A stretch of DNA of 64,000 nt from Gilliamella sp. wkB7 (GTDB lineage: Bacteria; Pseudomonadota; Gammaproteobacteria; Enterobacterales; Orbaceae): NCBI RefSeq assembly GCF_001693435.1, contig NZ_CM004509.1, forward strand, positions 744,001 through 808,000. The letters run 5' to 3'. Below, piece after piece: positions 38,269 to 46,271 of the stretch. The position numbers were made by a program, and so were the translations under genes. The notes beneath the pieces were generated by a model. The model saw only the letters and a list, made by a program, of their open reading frames with translations. It had not been told where the DNA came from and made no database searches. Each line of letters begins with the position of its first letter. The first letter of the stretch is position 1.

Positions 38269-39290
38269 TGTATCTCGATGCTAATCATATTATTAAAAAA
38301 AAAATAACTTTTCATAGTAATAATAGGAGCAATGCTGATCAGCTGGATATAGCCTACGGAATCGATGAAAATTTTTTCTTAGGTTGTGCTGTTTCAATCT
38401 CTTCTATTCTAATATCTAATACTAATCTCGAATTTTCTTTTCACATCTTTACTAACCATTTATCATGCGATTTTGAAAAAAATCTAAAATTATTATCTGA
38501 ACAATATAAAACGAATATAACACTATATTTAGTTGATGACGTAGGCTTGTCGAAACTTCCAACAACAAAAAACTGGACAATAGCAACTTATTTTAGATTT
38601 ATAATAGCCGATTATTTTTATAAAAAAATTGATAAAATTCTTTATATTGATGCAGATATAATATGCACTGGATCATTAAAAGAATTATTAACGTTACCAT
38701 TCGAAGAAAATATCGCTTATGTGGTTACAGATAAAGATGCTATTTGGTGGAATAAATGTGCAATTCGACTTGATGAAAGTAAATTATCAAAAAGTTATTT
38801 TAATGCTGGTTTTTTACTAATGAATTTAAATAAATGGCATGAATTCAATATAAATGATAAAGCATTAGAATTACTTTCTGATACCAATAAATCAAAAAAA
38901 TTTACGCATCTCGATCAAGATGTTTTGAATTTATTACTACTTGATAAGGTTAAATATCTTAATAAAAAGTACAATCAACAAGTAAGCATTAATTATGAAC
39001 TAAAATATAAAAATAAGAATAACACCTGTTCACCTAATTTAGAGCAAGCAATATTAATACATTATATCGGACCAACCAAGCCTTGGCATACATGGGCAAA
39101 CCATTATAAATGTGCACAATACTTTATAAATGCAAAACAACAATCACCATTAAAATCTATGCCACTACTGCCTGCTACTACAGCTACTCAAATGAGATAT
39201 TGTTCCAAACACAAAATACACCAAAAAAAGTATTTTTCTGGAATAATTTGTAATATCATCTATTGCCTTAAAAAATTAACTAAAAATTAA
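38268..39290 (+). CDS. LPS 1,3-glycosyltransferase, WaaO/RfaI family (GT8)
   Basis: 340 residues in the branch of E. coli/Salmonella WaaO (RfaI), which adds glucose or galactose to the LPS outer core at the cytoplasmic face of the inner membrane. Shared blocks: LDIAYGIDENFFLGCAVSI, LPTTKNWTIATYFRFIIADYF, DxD in ILYIDADIIC (about residue 130), YFNAGFLLMN, THLDQDVLNLLL and HYIGPTKPWHTW. ATG 38268 is chosen because of AGGAAA eight bases upstream; an in-frame TTG lies ten codons earlier. A run of ten A (38295-38304) in codons 10-13 is a slippage risk. A decayed duplicate of its 5' end lies immediately upstream. Confidence 0.85.
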   Translation: MYLDANHIIKKKITFHSNNRSNADQLDIAYGIDENFFLGCAVSISSILISNTNLEFSFHIFTNHLSCDFEKNLKLLSEQYKTNITLYLVDDVGLSKLPTTKNWTIATYFRFIIADYFYKKIDKILYIDADIICTGSLKELLTLPFEENIAYVVTDKDAIWWNKCAIRLDESKLSKSYFNAGFLLMNLNKWHEFNINDKALELLSDTNKSKKFTHLDQDVLNLLLLDKVKYLNKKYNQQVSINYELKYKNKNNTCSPNLEQAILIHYIGPTKPWHTWANHYKCAQYFINAKQQSPLKSMPLLPATTATQMRYCSKHKIHQKKYFSGIICNIIYCLKKLTKN

Positions 39291-39295
39291 TAAAA

Positions 39296-40306
39296 TCAAT
39301 TATATTTTATTGAATCATTTTTAATGGTCGTTAACATTGCATCAGAACTATATTGGTACAAAATGTCTAAAGGAGCGGGTGTAAATTTTGTATGTAAAAA
39401 TTTTATGATGTCGCTATAATTCTCATTTTCAAGAATAAAAATCTGATTAGGGTTATAAAAATCATATTTTTTTATCGATTTATTTGTAGTGATTAATTTT
39501 TTATTAAATAATATCGCTTCTATGGATCTTAAGGTTACCCCTGATTGACCTATTTGCACAATTTCTAAAATAATATCACTTTGTTTTACCTTTTCTATAT
39601 TGTCAAAATAGCTAATTTTTTGTCCTATATTGTAATATTCTGATTGTTTATAAGTTATATTAGCTTTTTTAAGTACTTCATAATTGATTAAATTGAAATC
39701 AGTTCTACAATTATTAAGTTGTAATATAGGAGCGAGTTTATTAATCACTTCAACTCGATTATCCCAATATTCACCAATAAAAAAACATTTTTTTTCAGTG
39801 TTATTATCAAATGATCTTTCTCGAATCTTTTTCATTTCAGAGAAACTAAAAGGTAGAAACTGATTCAAATAGTTAAAGTGATATTTTTTACAATCTTCAT
39901 AATCAAAACTGTATATTTTATTAAAATGAGGGGTAATTTTGGTGATAAAATCTTCATCCTGACGTAGCCATTTTTTTTTATTTTTCATACTATTATTTAA
40001 TACATCAATAGTATCTCTTAAAACTAACACCCGATGGCAATTAGCATATTTAACCAAATCTATAAATCCGGATATAGCAAAACCACTGCATAATAAAATA
40101 TCATCAGGCTTTAATTTTCTTAACTTTATTAATTTATTTAGTTTGATAAACCATTGTCGTGGAAGATTTTTTCTTTCTAAAGAAAAATTGATATCTCTAA
40201 AATGCTTCATCAATTTATTAAAAAGTATAACATCATATTCATGCTTAAGGGCGTTGATCATATACTTTTCATAATCAGCATTCCATTCTGCAAAATAAAT
40301 AGTCAT
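39296..40306 (-). CDS. Putative surface-polysaccharide glycosyltransferase at the end of the rml operon
   Basis: 336 residues, no signal peptide or membrane helix. I cannot assign a named family with certainty. The C-terminal SGVTLRSIEAILFNKKLITT followed by NKSIKKYDFYNPNQIFIL resembles a segment common in LPS/capsule-locus transferases, where an EAI-type stretch lies in a GT-B-like C-terminal domain. It starts 20 bases after rmlD on the same strand, so rmlB-A-C-D plus this gene is one probable operon; a rhamnosyltransferase is an attractive but unproven guess. Ends five bases from the convergent WaaO-type gene. Confidence 0.6.
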   Translation of the reverse strand: MTIYFAEWNADYEKYMINALKHEYDVILFNKLMKHFRDINFSLERKNLPRQWFIKLNKLIKLRKLKPDDILLCSGFAISGFIDLVKYANCHRVLVLRDTIDVLNNSMKNKKKWLRQDEDFITKITPHFNKIYSFDYEDCKKYHFNYLNQFLPFSFSEMKKIRERSFDNNTEKKCFFIGEYWDNRVEVINKLAPILQLNNCRTDFNLINYEVLKKANITYKQSEYYNIGQKISYFDNIEKVKQSDIILEIVQIGQSGVTLRSIEAILFNKKLITTNKSIKKYDFYNPNQIFILENENYSDIIKFLHTKFTPAPLDILYQYSSDAMLTTIKNDSIKYN

Positions 40307-40326
40307 AATATGTTAGATTATTTAAA

Positions 40327-41193
40327 TTAATTATCAAATTTAATTTTAGAAATACTGTGAATCAAACCTTTATTCCAATCTGAAGCTAATAAACCATACT
40401 TTCTTAATTTTTCAACACTCATTACTGAATATTTTGGTCTTTTAGCTTTTGTAGGAAATGCTTGCGTTTTGACTGGAATAATTTCTGGAGATTGGTTTAT
40501 CACTTTTAGGGTTAAGGCAATTTCAAAAATTCTTTTGGCAAATAAAAACCAAGAGGTTGAACTATCGCCACAAAAATGATAAATCCCTCCATCTATTTTT
40601 TTATCAAGTAAATAAATAATAATTTGGGCCAGATCGCCTGCATAAGTTGGATTACCAAGTTGATCATCAATTATTGATAATTGTTGTTTTTCAGTAGCTA
40701 ATCTCAACATTGTTTTAACAAAATTATTACCATATGGACTAAATACCCAAGAAGTTCTGATAATAATAGAAGATGGAGCATTATCTAAAACCGCTAATTC
40801 ACCATCACGTTTTGTTTTGCCATAGATATTAATCGGGTTAGTAGTATCTTCTTCCGTATATGGAATATTGTTAGTTCCATCAAAGACATAATCAGTCGAA
40901 ACATGAAAAAATTTCGCATTATATTTTTTTGATGAAATGGCTAAATTTTTAGGGCCTATAACATTGACGTTGTAAGCCAGTTGAGGTTCGTCCTCCGCTT
41001 TATCAACCGCAGTATATGCAGCAGCATTAATAACGACATCAGGTTTATATTTAGCAATGAAACTATCTACCGCATACTCATCAGTAATATCAAGTTGTTC
41101 AGTGTCGGTCTTAATCAGTTCCCATTTTGATGGGAAAATATCCACAAAACAATTACCTAGTTGACCATTAGCTCCAGTTAATAAAACTTTCAT
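40327..41193 (-). CDS. rmlD: dTDP-4-dehydrorhamnose reductase RmlD
   Basis: Short-chain dehydrogenase-type enzyme of 288 residues for the last step to dTDP-L-rhamnose, using NAD(P)H. The Rossmann start is LLTGANGQLGNCF, DYVFDGTNNIPYTEED is the RmlD substrate segment, and the catalytic Tyr-x3-Lys is in NIYGKTKRDGE (about residue 128). RTSWVFSPYGNNF and DDQLGNPTYAGDLA are further family blocks. Eight bases after rmlC on the same strand. Confidence 0.95.
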   Translation of the reverse strand: MKVLLTGANGQLGNCFVDIFPSKWELIKTDTEQLDITDEYAVDSFIAKYKPDVVINAAAYTAVDKAEDEPQLAYNVNVIGPKNLAISSKKYNAKFFHVSTDYVFDGTNNIPYTEEDTTNPINIYGKTKRDGELAVLDNAPSSIIIRTSWVFSPYGNNFVKTMLRLATEKQQLSIIDDQLGNPTYAGDLAQIIIYLLDKKIDGGIYHFCGDSSTSWFLFAKRIFEIALTLKVINQSPEIIPVKTQAFPTKAKRPKYSVMSVEKLRKYGLLASDWNKGLIHSISKIKFDN

Positions 41194-41201
41194 ATGATTT
41201 A

Positions 41202-41732
41202 TTATAGCTCCTGTAATGTTTTACCTAATCTGTCTTTGTCAGATAAGATTGGTGTTGATATAGGCCAATTGATATTTACTGTTGGGTCATTCCAAAGTAA
41301 ACATCCTTCAGATTTAGGATCATAATAATTAGTGCATTTATATTCAAAATCAGCTATATCAGACAAAACTAAGAATCCATGAGCAAGACCTGGAGGGATC
41401 CACAGTTGACTTTTATTGTCTTCTGAAAGAATAACACCGACCCATTTACCATAAGTCAATGAATCTTTTCTAATATCTACAGCCACATCAAATACTTCAC
41501 CCCTGACAACTCTAACGAGTTTCCCTTGTGGATTTTCTTTTTGAAAATGTAAACCTCTTAAAACATTTTTTTGTGACCGAGAATGGTTATCTTGAACAAA
41601 AGTTAAGTTGATATTTAACATTTCTTGATAACGTTTTTGTTCATAGGTTTCTAAAAAAAAACCGCGTTGATCGCCGAAAACTTTAGGATTAATAATTTTA
41701 ACATCAGGAATTTCTGTTTTGATTACTTGCAT
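41202..41732 (-). CDS. rmlC: dTDP-4-dehydrorhamnose 3,5-epimerase RmlC
   Basis: Cupin-fold epimerase of 176 residues that inverts C3 and C5 of dTDP-4-keto-6-deoxyglucose. The catalytic His is in LRGLHFQKENPQGKLVRV (about residue 60), preceded by DNHSRSQKNV; WIPPGLAHGFLVLSD carries the second active-site region. Complete N-terminus with VKIINPKVFGDQRGFFLETY. Third gene of rmlBACD, eight bases after rmlA. Confidence 0.95.
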   Translation of the reverse strand: MQVIKTEIPDVKIINPKVFGDQRGFFLETYEQKRYQEMLNINLTFVQDNHSRSQKNVLRGLHFQKENPQGKLVRVVRGEVFDVAVDIRKDSLTYGKWVGVILSEDNKSQLWIPPGLAHGFLVLSDIADFEYKCTNYYDPKSEGCLLWNDPTVNINWPISTPILSDKDRLGKTLQEL

Positions 41733-41740
41733 TTACTTAC

Positions 41741-42607
41741 CTACTCCTCAATTAATTGAGATAAATATTGCCCATACAATGTTTTACCTAAACTTGCTGC
41801 TTCTTGTTTTACTTGCTCTAAAGTTAACCAACCATTACGATAGGCAATTTCTTCAAGACACGCTATTTTTAATCCTTGACGTTTTTCAATGATCTGAACA
41901 AAAGATGAAGCTTCGATTAAACTATCATGGGTTCCAGTATCGAGCCAAGAAAATCCTCTGCCGAGGATTTCAACATTCAATAATCCTGCTTCTAAATACA
42001 TCTGATTCAGTGTTGTTATTTCCAATTCCCCTCTATGAGAAGGTTTAATTTGTTTAGCCATTTCAACAACATTTTCATCATAAAAATAGAGTCCTGTAAC
42101 AGCCCAATTCGATTTTGGTTTAATAGGCTTTTCTTCAATTGATAATGCTTTAAAATTTTCATCAAAATCAACAACACCAAAACGTTCTGGATCAACAACT
42201 TGATAACCAAAAATAGTCGCACCTTCTGTTTGTTTCACTACTTTTTGTAATTTTTTACTAAAACTTTCACCAAAAAATAGGTTATCACCTAAGATCAAAC
42301 TGCATCTTTGACCTTTAATAAACTCTTCACCAATTAAAAAGGCTTGGGCTAAGCCTTCTGGTTTTGGTTGCTCGGCATAACTGAGCTTAATTCCAAATCG
42401 GGAACCATCACCTAATAGTCGCTTGAACATCGGTAAATCATCTGGAGTTGAAATGATTAATATATCAGTAATGCCAGCTATCATAAGAACAGATATTGGA
42501 TAATAAATCATTGGCTTATCATATATAGGAAGTAATTGTTTTGAAATACCTCTAGTTATAGGATATAGCCGTGTTCCCGAACCACCTGCAAGTACAATTC
42601 CTTTCAT
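41741..42607 (-). CDS. rmlA: Glucose-1-phosphate thymidylyltransferase RmlA
   Basis: Nucleotidyltransferase of 288 residues that makes dTDP-glucose from dTTP and glucose-1-phosphate. The signature is at the N-terminus, [22 protein letters not shown] (given from residue 3; the GxGTRL loop binds dTTP), then [25 protein letters not shown] supplies the metal-binding aspartate and [11 protein letters not shown] the sugar-phosphate site. Feedback-inhibited by dTDP-rhamnose in the family. Nine bases after rmlB. Confidence 0.95.
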   Translation of the reverse strand: MKGIVLAGGSGTRLYPITRGISKQLLPIYDKPMIYYPISVLMIAGITDILIISTPDDLPMFKRLLGDGSRFGIKLSYAEQPKPEGLAQAFLIGEEFIKGQRCSLILGDNLFFGESFSKKLQKVVKQTEGATIFGYQVVDPERFGVVDFDENFKALSIEEKPIKPKSNWAVTGLYFYDENVVEMAKQIKPSHRGELEITTLNQMYLEAGLLNVEILGRGFSWLDTGTHDSLIEASSFVQIIEKRQGLKIACLEEIAYRNGWLTLEQVKQEAASLGKTLYGQYLSQLIEE

Positions 42608-42616
42608 ATATTTACC

Positions 42617-43681
42617 TTAGTTTATAATACCTTGTCTTGAACGCGCATACGAACCATCTTTAATATGCTCACACCATTGTTTGTTCTGTATATACCACAT
42701 TACTGTTTTACGCATTCCTGTTTCAAATGTCTCCTGAGGTTTCCATCCTAAATCTAGATAGATCTTTGAAGCATCTATAGCATAACGTTGATCATGACCC
42801 GGTCGATCGGTAACATAAGTAATAAGATCTTTATAATACTTAACTCCATCTGGTTTATTTGGAACAAACTCTTCAAGTAATTTACAAATAATATTTACAA
42901 CATTAATGTTTTTTTGTTCATTGTGACCACCAATATTATAAGTCTCACCTACTTTTGCCTTAGTAGCAACTAGATAAAGCGCTTTAGCATGATCTTCCAC
43001 ATATAACCAATCTCTTATTTGCTGACCATTACCATATACAGGCAATGGTTTACCTTCAAGAGCATTGAGTATCATCAATGGTATTATTTTTTCTGGAAAG
43101 TGATAAGGTCCATAATTATTTGAACAATTGGTAATAACTGTAGGTAAATTAAATGTTCTATGCCAAGCACGAACCAAATGATCACTTGATGCTTTAGAGG
43201 CTGAATATGGACTACTTGGTGAATAAGGCGTCGTTTCAGTAAAAAGATCTTCTGTACCATGTAAATCACCATATACTTCATCGGTAGAAATATGATGAAA
43301 ACGAAAGCATTTTTGTTTATCTGAATCTAATTTTTTCCAATATACTAATGATTCTTGTAAAAGCGAAAAAGTACCGATTACATTGGTTTCTATAAATGTT
43401 GATGGATTATCAATTGATCGGTCAACGTGACTTTCAGCAGCTAAATGCATAATAATATTTGGCTGAAATTCATTAATTGCTTTAGCTAAAGAGTTTCTAT
43501 CACAAATATCAATTTGTTTAAAATGAAATCGATTACTTTTAGATACTTGATCTAAAGACTCCAAATTCCCAGCATAAGTTAATTTATCTATGACTAATAC
43601 TTCATCATCGGTTTGCTCAATAATATAGCGAACAACAGCAGAACCAATAAAACCAGCACCTCCAGTTACTATTATTTTCAT
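42617..43681 (-). CDS. rmlB: dTDP-glucose 4,6-dehydratase RmlB
   Basis: Extended short-chain dehydrogenase of 354 residues, first gene of the rmlBACD run. NAD-binding [14 protein letters not shown] at the N-terminus; catalytic STDEVYGDL (Thr-Asp-Glu, about residue 133) and [15 protein letters not shown] (Tyr-x3-Lys, about 168); [14 protein letters not shown] and the C-terminal [11 protein letters not shown] typical of RmlB. It removes water from dTDP-glucose. Its upstream region, shared with the divergent GT2-GT4 gene, contains a 33-bp tandem repeat. Confidence 0.95.
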   Translation of the reverse strand: MKIIVTGGAGFIGSAVVRYIIEQTDDEVLVIDKLTYAGNLESLDQVSKSNRFHFKQIDICDRNSLAKAINEFQPNIIMHLAAESHVDRSIDNPSTFIETNVIGTFSLLQESLVYWKKLDSDKQKCFRFHHISTDEVYGDLHGTEDLFTETTPYSPSSPYSASKASSDHLVRAWHRTFNLPTVITNCSNNYGPYHFPEKIIPLMILNALEGKPLPVYGNGQQIRDWLYVEDHAKALYLVATKAKVGETYNIGGHNEQKNINVVNIICKLLEEFVPNKPDGVKYYKDLITYVTDRPGHDQRYAIDASKIYLDLGWKPQETFETGMRKTVMWYIQNKQWCEHIKDGSYARSRQGIIN

Positions 43682-43761
43682 AATTTAGATCCGGAATAAG
43701 ATAGTTAGTTTAAGTAAATATATAATTAAAAAATTATTTTATCATGCTTTAATATAAATAT

Positions 43762-43826
43762 AAATGAATTAATATTATATGTTTAATTGAATTAAAATGA
43801 ATTAATTTTACATGTTTAATTGAATT
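43762..43826. repeat. Two-copy 33-bp direct repeat in the rmlB / GT2-GT4 divergent control region
   Basis: Units 43762-43793 and 43795-43826 agree at 30 of 32 positions (differences at unit positions 13 and 17). Each holds ATGTTTAATTGAATT preceded by AAATGAATTAAT. Position between two divergent starts suggests duplicated promoter or operator elements; low complexity is the caveat. Confidence 0.6.
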
Positions 43827-43884
43827 CAAAATAAGGTTATAATTTTTTAAAATCGAAATCATAACATAAAATGGTGTGGAAATA

Positions 43885-46170
43885 ATGCTAAAAAGAATTA
43901 CGACACAATCAGCAGTGAAGCTCAAATGTTTGGGAATCACTATTTATAAAAGAAAACTTGACTCAAATGAGCAATTTTTTTTAAAAAAAGTCTTCGTGAT
44001 AAAACGCGATAATGGCTATAAAAAAATAAGTTTTCTTGGTTTAAATATTTTATCAAAAAAGCTTCCTGTAAAAAGTAATGTATTAAATCCAGATAATAAT
44101 TTGTACAATCATTCAGACATAATATCCGATGTACAAAAAAAATTATGGTTTACCCCCCTAACTCCTGAAGATCATTTATGGGATGAGTTGCAACCAGCCA
44201 AATATTCTTCAAGAACACGTTGTGTCGTTATATTACCTATTTATAAAGGTTTAGATGAATCTTTATGTTCTATTTATCATGCATTAAAAAGTAAAACAAC
44301 GGATGAGTATAGTTTATTAGTTATCAATGATGCAGGTCCTGATCAGGAGTTAAATCTAAAACTTGATGAGCTTTCTCAAAAAGGGCTATTTGATTATCAT
44401 CTGAATAAAGAAAATCTAGGATTCGTTAAAACGATTAATTTTGCCATAAGCAATCTATCGCATAATCTTGATGTAATATTATTAAATTCTGATGCTTTTG
44501 TGTTTGAAGGCTGGTTTGAAAGAATGATTGATTATGCTAATAGTGATAAATCGATAGCCACAATTACACCAATGTCTAATAATGCAACGATCTGTAGTTA
44601 TCCATTCACATGTCAAGATAACAATAAGGTTCTAGAGGTTACTCCTGCTGAATTGGATCAATTAGCAGCCAAGATAAATAAAGGGGCATATATAGAAACC
44701 CCAACCGGGGTTGGTTTTTGTTTTTATATGAGAAGAGAAGTTATCAATAAAATAGGTATGTTAGATGATAACGCTTTCAAAGTTGGATATGGTGAAGAAA
44801 ATGATTTTTGTATGAGGGCACTTCATGCCGGTTACAAAAATATTATCATTGGAGATGTCTTTGTCTTTCATGTTGGTTCAGTCTCTTTTTCTGCCATTAA
44901 AGCCGAAAATATGAAAAAAGGGGAAAATGCTCTAAAACTGAAGCATCCAAACTATTTAAACATGGTACATCACTTTTTAAATGTTGATCCAGTTTTAATC
45001 CTTAGACGTAATTTAGATATCGCTAGACTAAAATTGAAACTCGAAAATCGAAAAACTGTTGTGATTGTTTCTCATGCATGGGATGGCGGTATCAATACCT
45101 ATCTTAAACAAATAGTAAAACAATATAAAAATCAAAATATTGATTGCATTCTATTAAAAGTTCATGACAAAAAATATTATTCAATTGAAGTTCCAGAAAA
45201 TTATAATATAGAATTACCTAATTTGAAGAATTTATCTTTGAGTTGCGATTTTGGATTTTTAGACTTCTTTTTTAAAACAAGTCAACCAGATTTAATACAC
45301 ATCAATAGCTTTGCGGGCCTTGATTGGCATCATCATGAAAAACTATTGTATTATTTTGCTTCATCAGATTGGAATTATAAATTTATCATTCATGATTATG
45401 CTTGCATGTCGTACGATTACAAACTACTGAGCCCTGAATATATTTACAAAGGACTTCCAACTTTAGCTCAAAGGAATATTTGGAACAACTGGAAATCATT
45501 ACCTGCTGATTATGAAGTAAATATTTCAGACGCAATTGAAAAGCATAAAGCTTATAATCTATTTTTTAATAAATGTTCTAAGATTGAAGCGCCATCTTAT
45601 CGAACTCGTGACATTGTATTATATGATTTTCCAGAAATAAATATTGATGTTATTCCACATGAAAATGTTTTCAAAAATATTGTACCAGCACAGAGAAATA
45701 AGGATAAAGATAAAATAAAAATTGCATCAATAGGTGCATTAAGTATCGAAAAAGGTTCACAAGTATTAGCTGCATTAGCCGTCGATGCCAAAAATCGAGA
45801 TTTGAAATTATCCTATTTTTTAGTTGGGTATAGTAATCCTAGTGATCAACATGTGATGCAAACCAATAATGTTAAAGTCACTGGTAAATATCATAATGAT
45901 GAAGAATGTATTAACCAACTTAGAAAAATTTCGCCTGATTTGATATTGTTACCTAGTATATGGGAAGAAACTTTTTCTTATACATTATCAATCGCGTTAG
46001 CCTTAAAAATACCTACGTTAGTGTTTGATATTGGAGCGCAAGGAGAGAGAGGCAAAGACCATAATTGGGTTGTAAAATTAGACCCATTGTTAATGCATAA
46101 CCCAAGAGGCATCTCGGATTTAATACTAAATTTAAACATAGATAAACTATGGAATGAAGCTTCAAAGTAA
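43885..46170 (+). CDS. Two-domain glycosyltransferase, GT2 + GT4
   Basis: 761 residues. After about 110 residues of unknown fold comes a family-2 GT-A domain (about 112-340): VVILPIYKGLDESLCSIYHA, DxD-like region LLNSDAFVFEGWFERM, GVGFCFYMRREVI and the acceptor-side YGEENDFCMRALHAGYKN. A family-4 GT-B domain follows (about 375-745): VVIVSHAWDGGINTYLKQI, then IASIGALSIEKGSQVLAALA and LPSIWEETFSYTLSIALAL with the E-x7-E-like nucleotide-sugar region. Such double enzymes add two sugars of a repeating unit; rhamnose is suggested only by the adjacent rml genes. ATG 43885 is preferred to an upstream GTG (43876). Confidence 0.8.
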   Translation: MLKRITTQSAVKLKCLGITIYKRKLDSNEQFFLKKVFVIKRDNGYKKISFLGLNILSKKLPVKSNVLNPDNNLYNHSDIISDVQKKLWFTPLTPEDHLWDELQPAKYSSRTRCVVILPIYKGLDESLCSIYHALKSKTTDEYSLLVINDAGPDQELNLKLDELSQKGLFDYHLNKENLGFVKTINFAISNLSHNLDVILLNSDAFVFEGWFERMIDYANSDKSIATITPMSNNATICSYPFTCQDNNKVLEVTPAELDQLAAKINKGAYIETPTGVGFCFYMRREVINKIGMLDDNAFKVGYGEENDFCMRALHAGYKNIIIGDVFVFHVGSVSFSAIKAENMKKGENALKLKHPNYLNMVHHFLNVDPVLILRRNLDIARLKLKLENRKTVVIVSHAWDGGINTYLKQIVKQYKNQNIDCILLKVHDKKYYSIEVPENYNIELPNLKNLSLSCDFGFLDFFFKTSQPDLIHINSFAGLDWHHHEKLLYYFASSDWNYKFIIHDYACMSYDYKLLSPEYIYKGLPTLAQRNIWNNWKSLPADYEVNISDAIEKHKAYNLFFNKCSKIEAPSYRTRDIVLYDFPEINIDVIPHENVFKNIVPAQRNKDKDKIKIASIGALSIEKGSQVLAALAVDAKNRDLKLSYFLVGYSNPSDQHVMQTNNVKVTGKYHNDEECINQLRKISPDLILLPSIWEETFSYTLSIALALKIPTLVFDIGAQGERGKDHNWVVKLDPLLMHNPRGISDLILNLNIDKLWNEASK

Positions 46171-46271
46171 TATCATTTTTAATTTTTAAATGATAATTAA
46201 TGTAAACCAATCTTTCTTTTATGTTTTATCACTCAATAACATATAAAAGATTGGTTTTTTATATACTAATA

